From assembly GCA_003996215.1 (NCBI GenBank), contig QJPP01003554.1, positions 124,001 to 188,000 of the forward strand: a DNA stretch of 64,000 nucleotides, given 5' to 3'. Within the stretch, counting starts at the first letter, position 1. Every line of letters begins with the position of its first letter. The notes under the pieces are model-generated. The model was not told where the DNA came from and did no database searches. It was given only the letters and a program-made list of their open reading frames with translations. Positions 21,908-31,668 of this stretch are shown here, piece by piece. The position numbers and the translations under genes were made by a program. The stretch is from Jaltomata sinuosa (taxonomy: Eukaryota > Streptophyta > Magnoliopsida > Solanales > Solanaceae).

Positions 21908-24297
21908 CCGGTCTCCCAGTACAAGAGCAAAATGTCGAATAGAGTCCCGCAGATTGGTGTGTAGACGTCCACATCTAATCCTAGGGAAGCTATGAAGCAT
22001 TCTAGGAAACACTTCATTTCTTTCATTCCTTTTCGTGCGGTTTTGTTACTTGCTTGTATGGGTTGAGTCCAAATGGTATCTCTCGATTCCAATTGGTATC
22101 TCAACAAGGTAAAGGATGTCATTGGACTCCGCGTAAGACAAACAAGCAAGGGAAATTGGAACCGGGAAGGTTCCAATTGGTATCTGGCCTGGGAGGCTAT
22201 GTAAAGGATGGATGAATCGGCTAACGATCATCCATGAAGCGAATGAAAAATGATGAAACTGGTTTGATTGAGTGTTAGAGCTTGAGACTCGTGATTGCAT
22301 GCATTGCATTATTTGAATGACCGCGATTGTGTGGTGTGTAGTTACTTGAGTTACTTTGAAATTTGTGGTTGGGAAGGAATTTTAACTTGGTTATGTGTTA
22401 ATAATTTAAGAAGTTATTGTTTTATAATTCAAGTGGAAAACAGTATGCTAAATGCGGGGCAGGGTCTTATCATTGGTAAAAATGATAAGGGAAAGTGATA
22501 TATATACTTGTGGGAACTCAGGTTTCAAGTTGTTGGTATGTGAATAAGTACCAGGGACAAGGGCTATTATTGCTTAATAGCGGGAGTTATGGTAAGACAT
22601 GGATGATCGACTAATGGTCATCCATGGGACGAATAGAGAGTAAATTAGGTGACTTGATATCGTTGTAGTCTGAAATCGAATTGTTTGTGTGTTACAGTGC
22701 TTGTATGATTTCTTGATTGGTATGTGATTAGTTGCCTTATTGTGAAATTATGGGTCTAAAGGTCGTCATCAATTGAGTTGGTATGATTTGGTTGGTGATA
22801 AAATACTATGTGTGCAGAGTAAAATTTAATATTACTTTCGAGAAAGGACTCATCATTGGTTAAGATGGTGAGAGAAAAAGGATTTACGACTATAGGAAAG
22901 CTTCGGTTCCAGGACAGTCGGGACTTGGTTGGGAACCAAGGGGAAAAAGGGGCTATTGCTTGATAGCGGGGATTTTGGTAAGGAAAGTTTCTTTTGTGAT
23001 AACTCCTGATCGTGACTTCAGTAAATTTATTCTGACTTAAAGGTTTGTGATTTGCTTTAGTGATAAATTGTGGTACGCCCCAAATGGAATGGTTTGCATT
23101 TACATTCGGGTATAAACCTTTCATTGGTATAGATGGTAAGAGGAAGGGATTCGGAACTGTGACTATAGGAAAGCTTTGGTTTCAGGACAATCGGGACTTT
23201 GTTGGGAACCATGGGAACAAAGGAGTCATTAGTGTGTAATGGCGGGAAGATATTGTTGGGAATAATTGTCTAGTGTTAACTCTTTGTAATTGATAATATT
23301 TTATGCTGAATTGTGATGCATTTGATGCCAGGAATGGTCCTAAGGGTGGTTTAAGACCATGGCGGGATTTACAGGACTAGACAATGGTAACCGGGGAAGG
23401 GGAAGGATACACTTGCTGGAAATTTTGAATTTATGGGCTGTTACCATCGGGACCGCTATAGCGGGACTAGACCGCTACAATGTTCCTGCTATAACGGGAT
23501 TTTTACCGACAGAGTAGAAGGGCGCGAGGTAGAGTGCCTGCCCTGCTTTCCCTTGTTTTCATTTCATTCCTGGGGAATCTAAAGGAAATGGTTACATTAT
23601 GAGTTGCTATGTGAAGCAAGGAAAATGTCCAGATAGCTAATATAGTATGCATATAAGGTATTTGATGGGAATTTAGCACCCATGTGCGATAAAAAGGAAA
23701 GGGTATATATAGTAGCTCGGGATGTTGATAAAATTATAATTGACCATCGGTGGGAATAGTCACTCATGTAGAATTTGATAAATGACCCGTGATTGACTGA
23801 GTAGTGTGGGACACTGCTCATGGGCTTGTATTGTGAGGGAGATTATTGACTTCTGTTAGTATTGATGATCATTAGTGGTGAGGGTGTTCTCGCCATAGCA
23901 TTGGTTGGGGTGTAAGTACCCGAATAGACTTTTCCCCTAGAATGGGAGTCGCCAAAACCTCAAGCTAGGATGAGTTCCAATGGAATCATTGTTGTTTCAT
24001 GATTTAGAGACATATGGTGTCTCGAGGTATAGTGTTGATAGGAATAAGGTGATACTATGATATGTGAGGGGCATAGTACCCCGTAGGAAGCTTCCGGAAT
24101 GGAGTTTGGGCTAGCAGAACTCCGGGGATAGTGTAAAGGGGATCGCCATGGTGGGATCTAGCCCCCTTGGCAGGGACAAGCTATTTTTTTCATTAGGTGA
24201 GTTTCTTATGCTCCGGTGTTTCGACGAGGCCCCAAATTTCTTAGGCACTCGGGGAGGGGTAATCTAGTTGCCTTGTGTAGCTCAAAAGAAGGGATTC
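21908..24297 (+). mobile_element. Non-coding internal region between W and LTR Z
   Basis: There is no gag or pol similarity in any frame; the longest frames (21835-22309 minus, 22756-23124 minus) lack domains. It holds three imperfect copies of a block containing TCATTGGT, (C/T)AGGACA(A/G)TCGGGACTT and TAATAGCGGGA words, near 22460-22600, 22848-22983 and 23118-23260. It ends with a purine-rich AAAAGAAGGGATTC (24284-24297), like a polypurine tract before LTR Z. Best read as the body of a non-autonomous or gutted element. Confidence 0.6.
22440..23265. repeat. Three degenerate repeat blocks, about 135-145 bp each
   Basis: The blocks share the order TCATTGGT..AGATGGT, CTATAGGAAAGCTT, TCGGGACTT, GTTGGGAACCA and a GCGGG(A/G) end, clearest in the second (22848-22983) and third (23118-23260). 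The first (22460-22600) is more diverged. Spacing is about 386 and 270 bp. Confidence 0.7.
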
Positions 24298-24819
24298 TAT
24301 AACACCCCGTACCTTTCAAAACCTATGTGACTAAGTAAATATCGACGAAGGTATTTGAGCTCGAGATTGTGAAGGGGTACTTTGGCCTAGAATTTGAAAT
24401 GGTCAAATGTATATAAGTGTTAAGTTAAGTTATAAGGAGGAGGGTTTTGAAAATGAGATAAAACAAGTGAGGTACTTGCTCGACCTATCTAAGCTCTTAG
24501 GTGACAAGTAGGTGCATCACCTACCTACGCTAACGAACTAAGTTCCGAGGGCCGATTACGGGCAGCAACACCATGGATTATTAGACCTAATGGTAGCCCA
24601 AATGAAGCTTAAAGTTGGCCCATCAACGCACAACCAAATCTGGCCCAAACAACTACAAAAGTTAGCCACCAATATTGACCACATTTTGACCCAAGAGAAG
24701 CCCAAAATCAGCCCCAAAACTTAACCCTTTTGAGGCCCAAGCAAAGGGTAATTTTGGCCCAAGTTTCTTGACCCATTTTGGCCCAAATATACTCAAAAAA
24801 AGTCGGCCAAAAAGGTCCC

Positions 24820-24832
24820 TTTATATAGGCCA
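24820..24832 (+). promoter_or_regulatory. TATA box in LTR Z
   Basis: CTTTATATAGGCC stands below the GGCCCAA cluster and above a CT-rich leader with a splice-donor-like site about 120 bp downstream. This is the expected promoter geometry for element transcription. Confidence 0.7.
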
Positions 24833-26008
24833 TTTGCTGATCAATGTTGATCACAAAAAGCTGGAAAATTCTCTCTTATCTCATTTCCTTTTTGGCAGCC
24901 CTTCTTTCCCTTTAGGGTTCTAAGAAGACCAAGATTAATTGAAGCTTAAGGTGAGTTAAACAACTTGTTATCTTGGTATTAATCTACTACATATAGCTAG
25001 GATATCCTATGGTAAGAAAGACATGAACTATGGCAGCCCTTTCTTATGATTTAACACATGGAAATTGTGTAACAATTAAGAGATTTCTTCTTCTCTTGTT
25101 GGTGTATGTGTAGGGGGTACTTAAGCTTTTAAAGCATCAATAAAAAGAGGATAAAAACACCCCTTCAAGTGTGGTAAGTACTCTGCCCATAATCATATTT
25201 TTGGATTGAAGTTCGGATAGACAATTGTTGTTGAATTGTTGTTAAGAACTCACGGGACGGCGATCGGAAGCCGTGGGTTCAATGTGTTGCTATTGTATTT
25301 CGACATGGTGAGTTGTGTAGGGGCTGTTTGATGTGTTTTGTATTATTGGAGGCAGTAGGTTGGTGTGTGTGTGATGTGTATTGGATAGGGGAGAAAGGTG
25401 TGATGATACACCTTTAATTAATGCAAAATACGTAAATCTGCCCGGGAAATGTTTAGCTACTGTTTTGGGAATGTTGCAGCAGGTTTAAGAGCTAATATTA
25501 GCTTCATTATACCCTTGTGTTGTAGATTAACTTAATAAAGGAAAGTCCAAGTTGTGGTAAGCGCAATCTTCGGAAAGAACGAGGTATGTTAAGGCTTCTT
25601 TATTCCTTATCGGCATGAATCTAGAAATAGAACTCTAAATCTCCGAAAGAAGGAATTTGAGTATTTTGTTGTAAGAGAGCTGATTTGGTAACTCAACAAG
25701 TCTTAAGGAACTAATTTATACATTATGGTGATTCAAGTCGCCTTCTTATAAAAATCTGATTCTTTTTGCACGAAATGTAAGTTATCCTTTTGTCAAGTTT
25801 CTTCTTTGTATTGTGATCTCTAATCAAGCTTTAGAAAGTATACAAGGAAAGTTAGAAAGTCAATCCCCATTTATATGTGTTTGGTATGTTGATTCCAACA
25901 CCTAGTAAGCCAAGGCTAAAGACGTTATCTAAATGAACCTTCATAAATAACAAGAATAGCTTTGAAGGTCAATCTAGTAATACACTTATTTTGCGTGGTT
26001 TGCGTGTT

Positions 26009-26212
26009 AGTGTGCACCGAGGTGCTACTACCATATTGAGACTATTATATACATAGTATGCACCGAGGTGCTACTGCCATATTGAGGCCATTATACACAT
26101 AGTGTGCACCGAGGTGCTACTGCCATATTGAGGCCATTATATACATAGTGTGCGCCGAGGCGCTACTGCCATATTGAGGCTATTAAATATAGGGTGCGCC
26201 GAGGCGCTATGG
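26009..26212. repeat. 46-bp minisatellite in LTR Z, about 4.4 copies
   Basis: The unit contains GTGCACCGAGGTGCTACTGC, then CATATTGAGGC and CATTATATACATA. The CACCGA/CGCCGA anchor lies at 26015, 26061, 26107, 26153 and 26197. The last two copies carry GCGCCGAGGCGC, a small palindrome. Confidence 0.92.
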
Positions 26213-26904
26213 TGGTTCAGTGTGGGTTATAAAGAGTGAGTTGCAGCGTGTGTTAATGCATGTATTGTGTTCTAAAAAGAATAAAGGAGAAAGAGCTTAA
26301 TGAGTCTTACCAATTACAGTTTACAAGTTTCATATTTTATCTTGTTCGGATTTACTACTTGCGACTTGCTTTTATGTTTCTACCTTACATGCCAGTACAT
26401 TATTGTCGTACTGACGTCCCTATTGCCTGGGGGCGCTGCATACATGCCTGCAGGTCCAGACAGATACCCAGACAGATCTCTTCAGTAGGAGTTGCGGAGT
26501 TCAACCATTTTGGTAAGCTCCATTCTTCCTGGAGCTGACGAGTTAGAGGTCTAGCTTATATTTTGACCAGGTTATATATATGTACAGCTTATGGGTAGTC
26601 CAGGGCCCTGTCCTGGATATGAGATATTTTACTTACTCCTAGAGGCTTGTAGACGTGTATATGTATATTAGTGTTGGGTATGGCCTTGTCGGCCTTGTTA
26701 TTAGCTATCTACTATGATAATAGCCTTGTCGGCCTTGAGTTACTTAACTACTATTGAACTTTTAGTGTTTCAAATTGCTATTCTTAGAGACCTTGTCGGT
26801 CTCAGACCCCCAGCAGGTTCAACAGAGATACACTCTATTTTGGCACCCTCGGCCTTTTGGGGCTCCGAGTGTCGGTCATGCCTCCCATGGTTTGGGGCGT
26901 GACA

Positions 26905-27988
26905 ACACCATCACAACAATATTCTATACATTAATACGAAGATAATGGTACCCATATTACTAATAATTTAGCCGGGTCAAAATTTGGGTCACAAGCGGGC
27001 TAATGGGCCCCGCAACCCAAAACTAGAAAAAAAAATCACCACGAGGTTCCCAACCTCACCAAGAGTACATGCTCAAAATTTGAGCAGAAATGGACCAGCA
27101 AAGGGGGCCCAAAGTAACCCACAAACTAGAAAAATCAAATAGGGAAACTAATGGAAATAACCAGAATTTAACGAAGAACTTACCAATTTAAGACGCAAAG
27201 AACGAGCACAGACCAAAAACAAATAATCCTCCAAGGTTAAGGAATGACCAGGTGAAATATGGAGGTTTTTAGAGCTTAAATTTGATGAAAAAAAAGTTTG
27301 GGGAAGGAGAAAAATACTGAAATTTAGAGGGTGGCTAGCTATATAGGCTGCCACGCTAGGAGCAGTGGCACCTAGGCAGCGGGCAGGTGCCAAGGCGGGC
27401 GCTAAGGCACAGGGCGCTAGTTCCAGGCGGGTGCTGAGGCGCAGGGGCGCTGGTTCTAGAGCGGCCAGGCGCGCAGGAGCGGTGCCCAGGCGCGCAGGAG
27501 CGGTGCCCAGGCACAGGCGTGGCCTAGGCGATGCCCTCGAGACCTGAACCAAAGGCCCCTCTAGCCCAAAGTTAACATTCCAAAGCTAATACCGCTGGCC
27601 GAAATTTGATCCGAGGCCGTCTTCTCCGAATGTTGACCAAAGTCAACCCTTCAAGCCCAATTGGCCTGAAAACACAGAATTAGAGAAAGTTCCAAGCTTA
27701 AAAGCTCCTGGATCCTGACCAATGGTCTAACTAGACCAAAGTCCATGCTCCGGAGCTAACAGAACTGTCAAAATTTAATTCCAAGTGCATTTACCAAGAA
27801 AACTAACCGAAGTCAAGGATTTCCCAAGTTAGAGTTCTAAAATAGGAAAATGGTCATAATGACCTAACGACTGGCCCAAGCACCGAACTGTCAGTCCCGG
27901 TAAGTCATAAATGACCTGTACCTGCTGTGGGAAAACTTGAAATGCAAAAAATGAAAGGAAACAAAGGAATGACCTGGAGGGTCATTAT
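26905..27988 (-). repeat. LTR fragment D, minus strand (5' part)
   Basis: The LTR start is at 27988 (reverse complement TAATGACCCTCCAGGTCATT), like the TGTAATGACCC LTRs of E7 and Y. It runs leftwards through a GC-rich tract (27355-27545), a TATA-like CCTATATAGCTAG (about 27340-27352), a CT-rich leader and a strong donor TTG|GTAAGTTCT (about 27177-27187). It breaks off at the end of LTR Z. The ORFs at 27148-27552 reflect the GC-rich tract. Confidence 0.8.
27355..27545. repeat. GC-rich tract of LTR D
   Basis: GGCGCGCAGGAGCGGTGCCCA occurs twice in tandem (about 27460-27510) among GGCGGGCGCTAAGG and GGCGCAGGGGCGCTGG words. It is much richer in G+C than its surroundings. Open frames across it are compositional. 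Confidence 0.85.
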
Positions 27989-27993
27989 TGTGG

Positions 27994-28107
27994 TCATATC
28001 ACCTTGAAGATTGATTGTAAATGCTCTTCTCCATCTAACTTTTGCAATAATTGTTTTTTCATTTCCTCAAATTGCACCATCATTTTGACCTTTAAGTTTG
28101 CTTCCAT
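27994..28107 (-). CDS. 37-residue ORF in the short XA-D internal segment
   Basis: Between the end of LTR XA (28133) and the start of LTR D (27988) lie only about 145 bp. An ATG at 28107 opens a frame of 37 residues rich in K, E, Q and L (FEEMKKQLLQKLDGEE), coiled-coil-like in pattern. It may be a remnant of a gag-like N-terminus or of unrelated DNA. No family is recognised. The first third recurs beside LTR XC at 42186-42234. Confidence 0.3.
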   Translation of the reverse strand: MEANLKVKMMVQFEEMKKQLLQKLDGEEHLQSIFKVI

Positions 28108-28132
28108 TTCAACAATTCCCAACAATATTATC

Positions 28133-30150
28133 ACGATCCAAAATCAGATCATGACGGCGCCTAAAAAATCCCCCAGTAGGCAAGCCAACCCAAGAGAAAA
28201 TAATACTATAACTAAGCAGTTAAATAAGAAAGCGGAAGAAAGAACATAGTAGAATAGGGACCAATAACATAATATATACCAACAATACTAAATATACAAA
28301 AATGGCCCTAAAGTGACTAGGAAGACGAACATATGCAAGAATTAACTTCGAACTTGGTGTCACCGGTACAAAAGCATCTAAAGTATGGAATAAAGCTATA
28401 CAACAAGGACTGTCTATCCAAAAATACAAATTATATAGACAAAAAGGTAGATGGAAAGCAGTAAAGGTCTCCAAACTCCAAGAGCTCACCACAATCCAAA
28501 CAACAGCAGGCCACTGAAAAGAGCATGATCTTTGAGGGTGGCTCATACTAGGTGATGCATCAGAAAAAGATGCAGAGTGTAGTATGAGTACCAAAATAAC
28601 GGGGGTACTCAGTAGTCATCATAGGCTAATCGAGCTCAGAAAGACAATATATATTATAAGATACAGAAAAGTAAGCTAATTACATGGATCCTAAATCTAG
28701 TTATTAACCAAAAAGAGTCGTAATCTAACAGATGATGAAGATAATAATAATAATAAGGAAATAAGGCACTCAAAGAACACTCACTCAATATACAAATGCA
28801 GTGCAACATGAGATAAATGCGTGCAGTATGTAGCCGATGCAATATGAGTACGAAATTCCAGCATCGGGCGTGCATAAAGTAAATATGAGTCTGAAATCCC
28901 ACTGTCAGACGTGCAGTATGTCGATATGAGTCTGGAATCCCAACATCGGACATGCAAGGAGTAAATATGAGTCTAGAATTCCAGCATCAGACATGTAATA
29001 AGTAAAAGCACCCTCTGTGGAATTTAAATCAGTAAAAGGGGCGGTATTAGCTTTTAAATCCAAAATCAATAGTAAAATAGTACAAATTCTTCTTAAAAAC
29101 CTTGAAATGCATAGTAATAGTGAAAACCTCCTTTTAACTTGAAAACCAACCATTCTTTCTTAGAAAACCCATTTATGAGTCAAGTCCATGAAGGCGAAAA
29201 TGAATGCAAGCAGTGAGTACCCAAGTATATACAAAAAATATACACCAAAAATAGGGCCAAGGCGCCCTCCAAACAAGGTACTCACCTGGAACTCTGTCCA
29301 TTCCAAGTTATGGCCTCGGGCCCATAGTTACACATTGAACATTAAATAACAATGGAAAAATGGAACTATAATACAAAAATAAAATAAGGCACCTACTCTA
29401 CCTCTAAAACGTCCTAAAATTATTTTAAGGATTTTAGGCTAGACACAGCAAATCTATGAGTCCCTAAACTAAGGATAAGCATGGTAGTATTATTCTACAG
29501 TCCCAAAAATGGCCAAAATAAGCAGAAAATAGGATTTAAGCCTAATTTTAACATATAACATACCCTAAAGTTCATCCAGCTTATAACATATAGAATTTGA
29601 CTAAACTAGGTTTAAAATAAATCAACTGTAACCTACCTCGGGGCCAAACTACAAGCACAAATCATCAATCGTGTGTGTTTCCCTTCCATATAGCCTCGAA
29701 ATGCTGCCACACTATCAAAAATATAAAGTAGATGTCAAGATGAGAAAAATGATACCCATATTGCTATACAAAATTTTAGGCCAGAAATCTGGTCCAAAAA
29801 CGACCCTTAGAGCCTGTTTAACGAAACAAAAAACAAAAAACAAAAATTCATAAATATGCTCCCAATGAGGTACGAGGTGCATGCCTAAAATTTGGGTAGA
29901 GACAGGCATAAATTTGGAACTCAAATGGTCCGGAATCCAACACTAGAATTTAAAGAGGAATCATGCAATAAAAGGGCCCAATTAACGGAAATAAACGCAG
30001 AATTAAGCTAGGACAAGCACTAGAATGAGGAGGGGAAGAGAATTACGTCAAAGCACAAGAAATTAATGAGTAATAGAGTGTTTTCCTCTTCACCCAAGCT
30101 CAACAATAGAAAAAGAGTTGTAGGAAATAAAATAGAATGAAGGAGAAAAC
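28133..30150 (-). repeat. LTR XA, minus strand (3' part, mosaic)
   Basis: The LTR end is the reverse complement of TATCACGATCCAAAATCAG, and the family matches XB, XC and the E7 LTR (for example the CTACCTCGGGGCC block at 29634). It is cut at about 30150 by Athila-type sequence. The left 0.87 kb is about 98% like XC, the right 1.1 kb about 97% like XB. ORFs at 28220-29153 (minus) fall in LTR sequence and recur in XC, so they are not genes. Confidence 0.85.
28848..29003. repeat. About 42-bp tandem repeat in LTR XA
   Basis: Four units contain ATGAGTCTGGAATCCCA, GCATCGGACATGCA and AGTAAAT variants. The same array recurs in XB (about 41748-41912) and XC (about 42946-43110). Confidence 0.8.
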
Positions 30151-30225
30151 TCACAAGGTGATTTCAAACGTCAATCAAAAGGCTACTCAAAAACCATTCC
30201 CCGACAATGACGCCATTTTTGATAA
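30151..30225 (-). mobile_element. Remnant of a second Athila-like internal region with primer site
   Basis: It matches 39590-39665: GATTTCAAACGTCAATCAAAAGG, then a degraded tRNA-Asp-type primer site (reverse complement of CCGACAATGACGCCAT, 30201-30216) and TTTTGATAA before the LTR. An internal 5' leader lies on the outside of the left LTR of E5, so the locus once continued as LTR-internal-LTR-internal. Confidence 0.8.
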
Positions 30226-31652
30226 TGCTCAAGTAACACTCTCCATTCGAACGTGATGGTGATCGTCAGAGCAAAATAAAATTTATATTCTCGATGAGTG
30301 TCAGAGTTGATCCCACAGAGAATGGATGAGTCACCAAAGGATTGTCGTATATGAATCATCAATAGAGTAATTGTTCAAACAACATGAAAGTAAATTGGGG
30401 GGGGGGGCAGGGAATTGGGAATCTATCACAAATTGCAATTCAAACAATTAGGCAAAGTAAACAACGAATTTGTAGTCAAGAGAGAGGACGATTAGGGGTA
30501 TGTTGCCGATGAGATTTAAACATGGGTAAAGGTACTAGCTCAATTATGCAAATTCTTAATAAATGATATGGGTAGCATTGGTTTTAGTCATGAATGTCAA
30601 TCTTTCGATCTCACAAACATTTATCCAATGGTCTCTATTCGAGCACCATGGTTTCAACACCAACCAATCAATATAAGTTTGGGAAATTCACACTATCTCT
30701 AGCTTTGACTCTTAAATGGGTGTTTTCCGGTGAATTGAGCTATTTCTAGCCTCAATCTAGGTGGAAATCCCAAGTACCCAATATTAAATTATCATCCAAA
30801 ATCATGAACTTCTCTTTCAAGCAAGAACACAATCAAGTAATTTCAATCAATGTTTGCAACCATCAATTTTAGATTTAAAACATGGAGAATTTAATAGACC
30901 CATATCAATTTAGCAATTATAAACACAATTAAGCAAGACCCATACCCAATAATCAAATACCCATCATACACATACCCCCAGACAAGAAAACTAGCCACTC
31001 ATGCTAAGGAAATAAGAGATTATACCAATTGGGTGATTCAAATTTCCATTCAGTGTATGCTAATATCAAATATCCAAGCTCAATTTGTAAAATAATGGTG
31101 TATTCACAAGGTAGAAGAAGAAAAATAGCAAGTACACCTCTATCTTCCTTGGGAATCTCTCTCAATGGAAAACTATTGAATAATATGTAAAACTATTAAA
31201 AAAACTACTGAGTACAATGCCCAGATTGGGTTTTAGAAGGTTCCCAAATGGTCACATAAAAGTTGACAAAAATGCCCTTCAGAAGACGTGCGATACGACG
31301 TGCGGCATGATGTGCGGTTGCACCATACATTGTGCGCATCGCATGACTCTTTCCAGCAAACCAGTGACTTCAGTTGATTTCGAGTGTCATGCAAAGAGGG
31401 GTGCAGATCGCACCAGCCATTGTGTGTATCCCACGGCGGACGCACCTCTCGACAAATTCTTCTTCTCTTTGATCACCTTCACACTTCAACTCCTTTTTGA
31501 GATCTTTTGGGTACAATTCCTTGTTTTCTACTTGTGACCATGAGTACCTGCATTTGTATCAATAAAGGAAATAAGTACCTCTAAATCTTATCAAAGCATG
31601 TCAATAATTCATGAATAAAGACTCAATAAGTTGGTAGATTACCAACTTATCA
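30226..31652 (-). repeat. 3' LTR of E5
   Basis: It runs from TGCTCAAGTAACACT to ACCAACTTATCA on the plus strand (1427 bp), with the terminal palindrome at 31626-31650. A GC-rich tract with gtgcgatacgacgtgcgg words lies at about 31285-31445. A run of ten G at 30397-30406 is absent from the partner LTR. The ORFs at 31217-31537 are incidental. Confidence 0.92.
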
Positions 31653-31668
31653 AACCCCCAAACTTTAA
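31653..31668 (-). promoter_or_regulatory. Polypurine tract of E5
   Basis: The reverse complement of AAACCCCCAAACTTTA abuts the 3' LTR. It is the expected plus-strand primer. Similar C5-C7 runs recur at 32562-32570 and 32602-32610. Confidence 0.7.

Larger units (their letters stand above)
24298..26904 (+). repeat. LTR Z, plus strand
   Basis: It starts TATAACACCCCGTACC (decayed TGTAACACCCC) after a polypurine-like run and ends GGTTTGGGGCGTGACA, 2607 bp. Inside are repeated GGCCCAA words (about 24610-24790), a TATA box CTTTATATAGGCC near 24820-24832, a pyrimidine-rich leader and a donor CTTAAGGTGAGT at 24945-24956. No target duplication is seen (GATTC against ACACC), so it is not a clean solo LTR. 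The ORFs near 26260-26538 are incidental. Confidence 0.85.

Noticed and set aside
24298..26904. Solo LTR from clean LTR-LTR recombination
   Set aside because: The 5-bp flanks GATTC and ACACC do not match, and a polypurine-like run precedes it, so a 3' LTR or chimera is more likely.
27148..27552. 134-residue and 60-residue ORFs on opposite strands with Ala/Pro/Arg-rich products
   Set aside because: Both lie over the GC-rich minisatellite of LTR D and reflect composition. No domain is visible.
28220..29153. Hydrophobic minus-strand ORFs that recur at 42327-43126
   Set aside because: The recurrence is due to copies of one LTR (XA and XC). Cys/Leu-rich products come from tandem repeats.
30397..30406. 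G-quadruplex or polypurine tract from a run of ten G
   Set aside because: A single G-run inside an LTR, absent from the partner LTR. Simplest as local slippage or a sequencing artefact.
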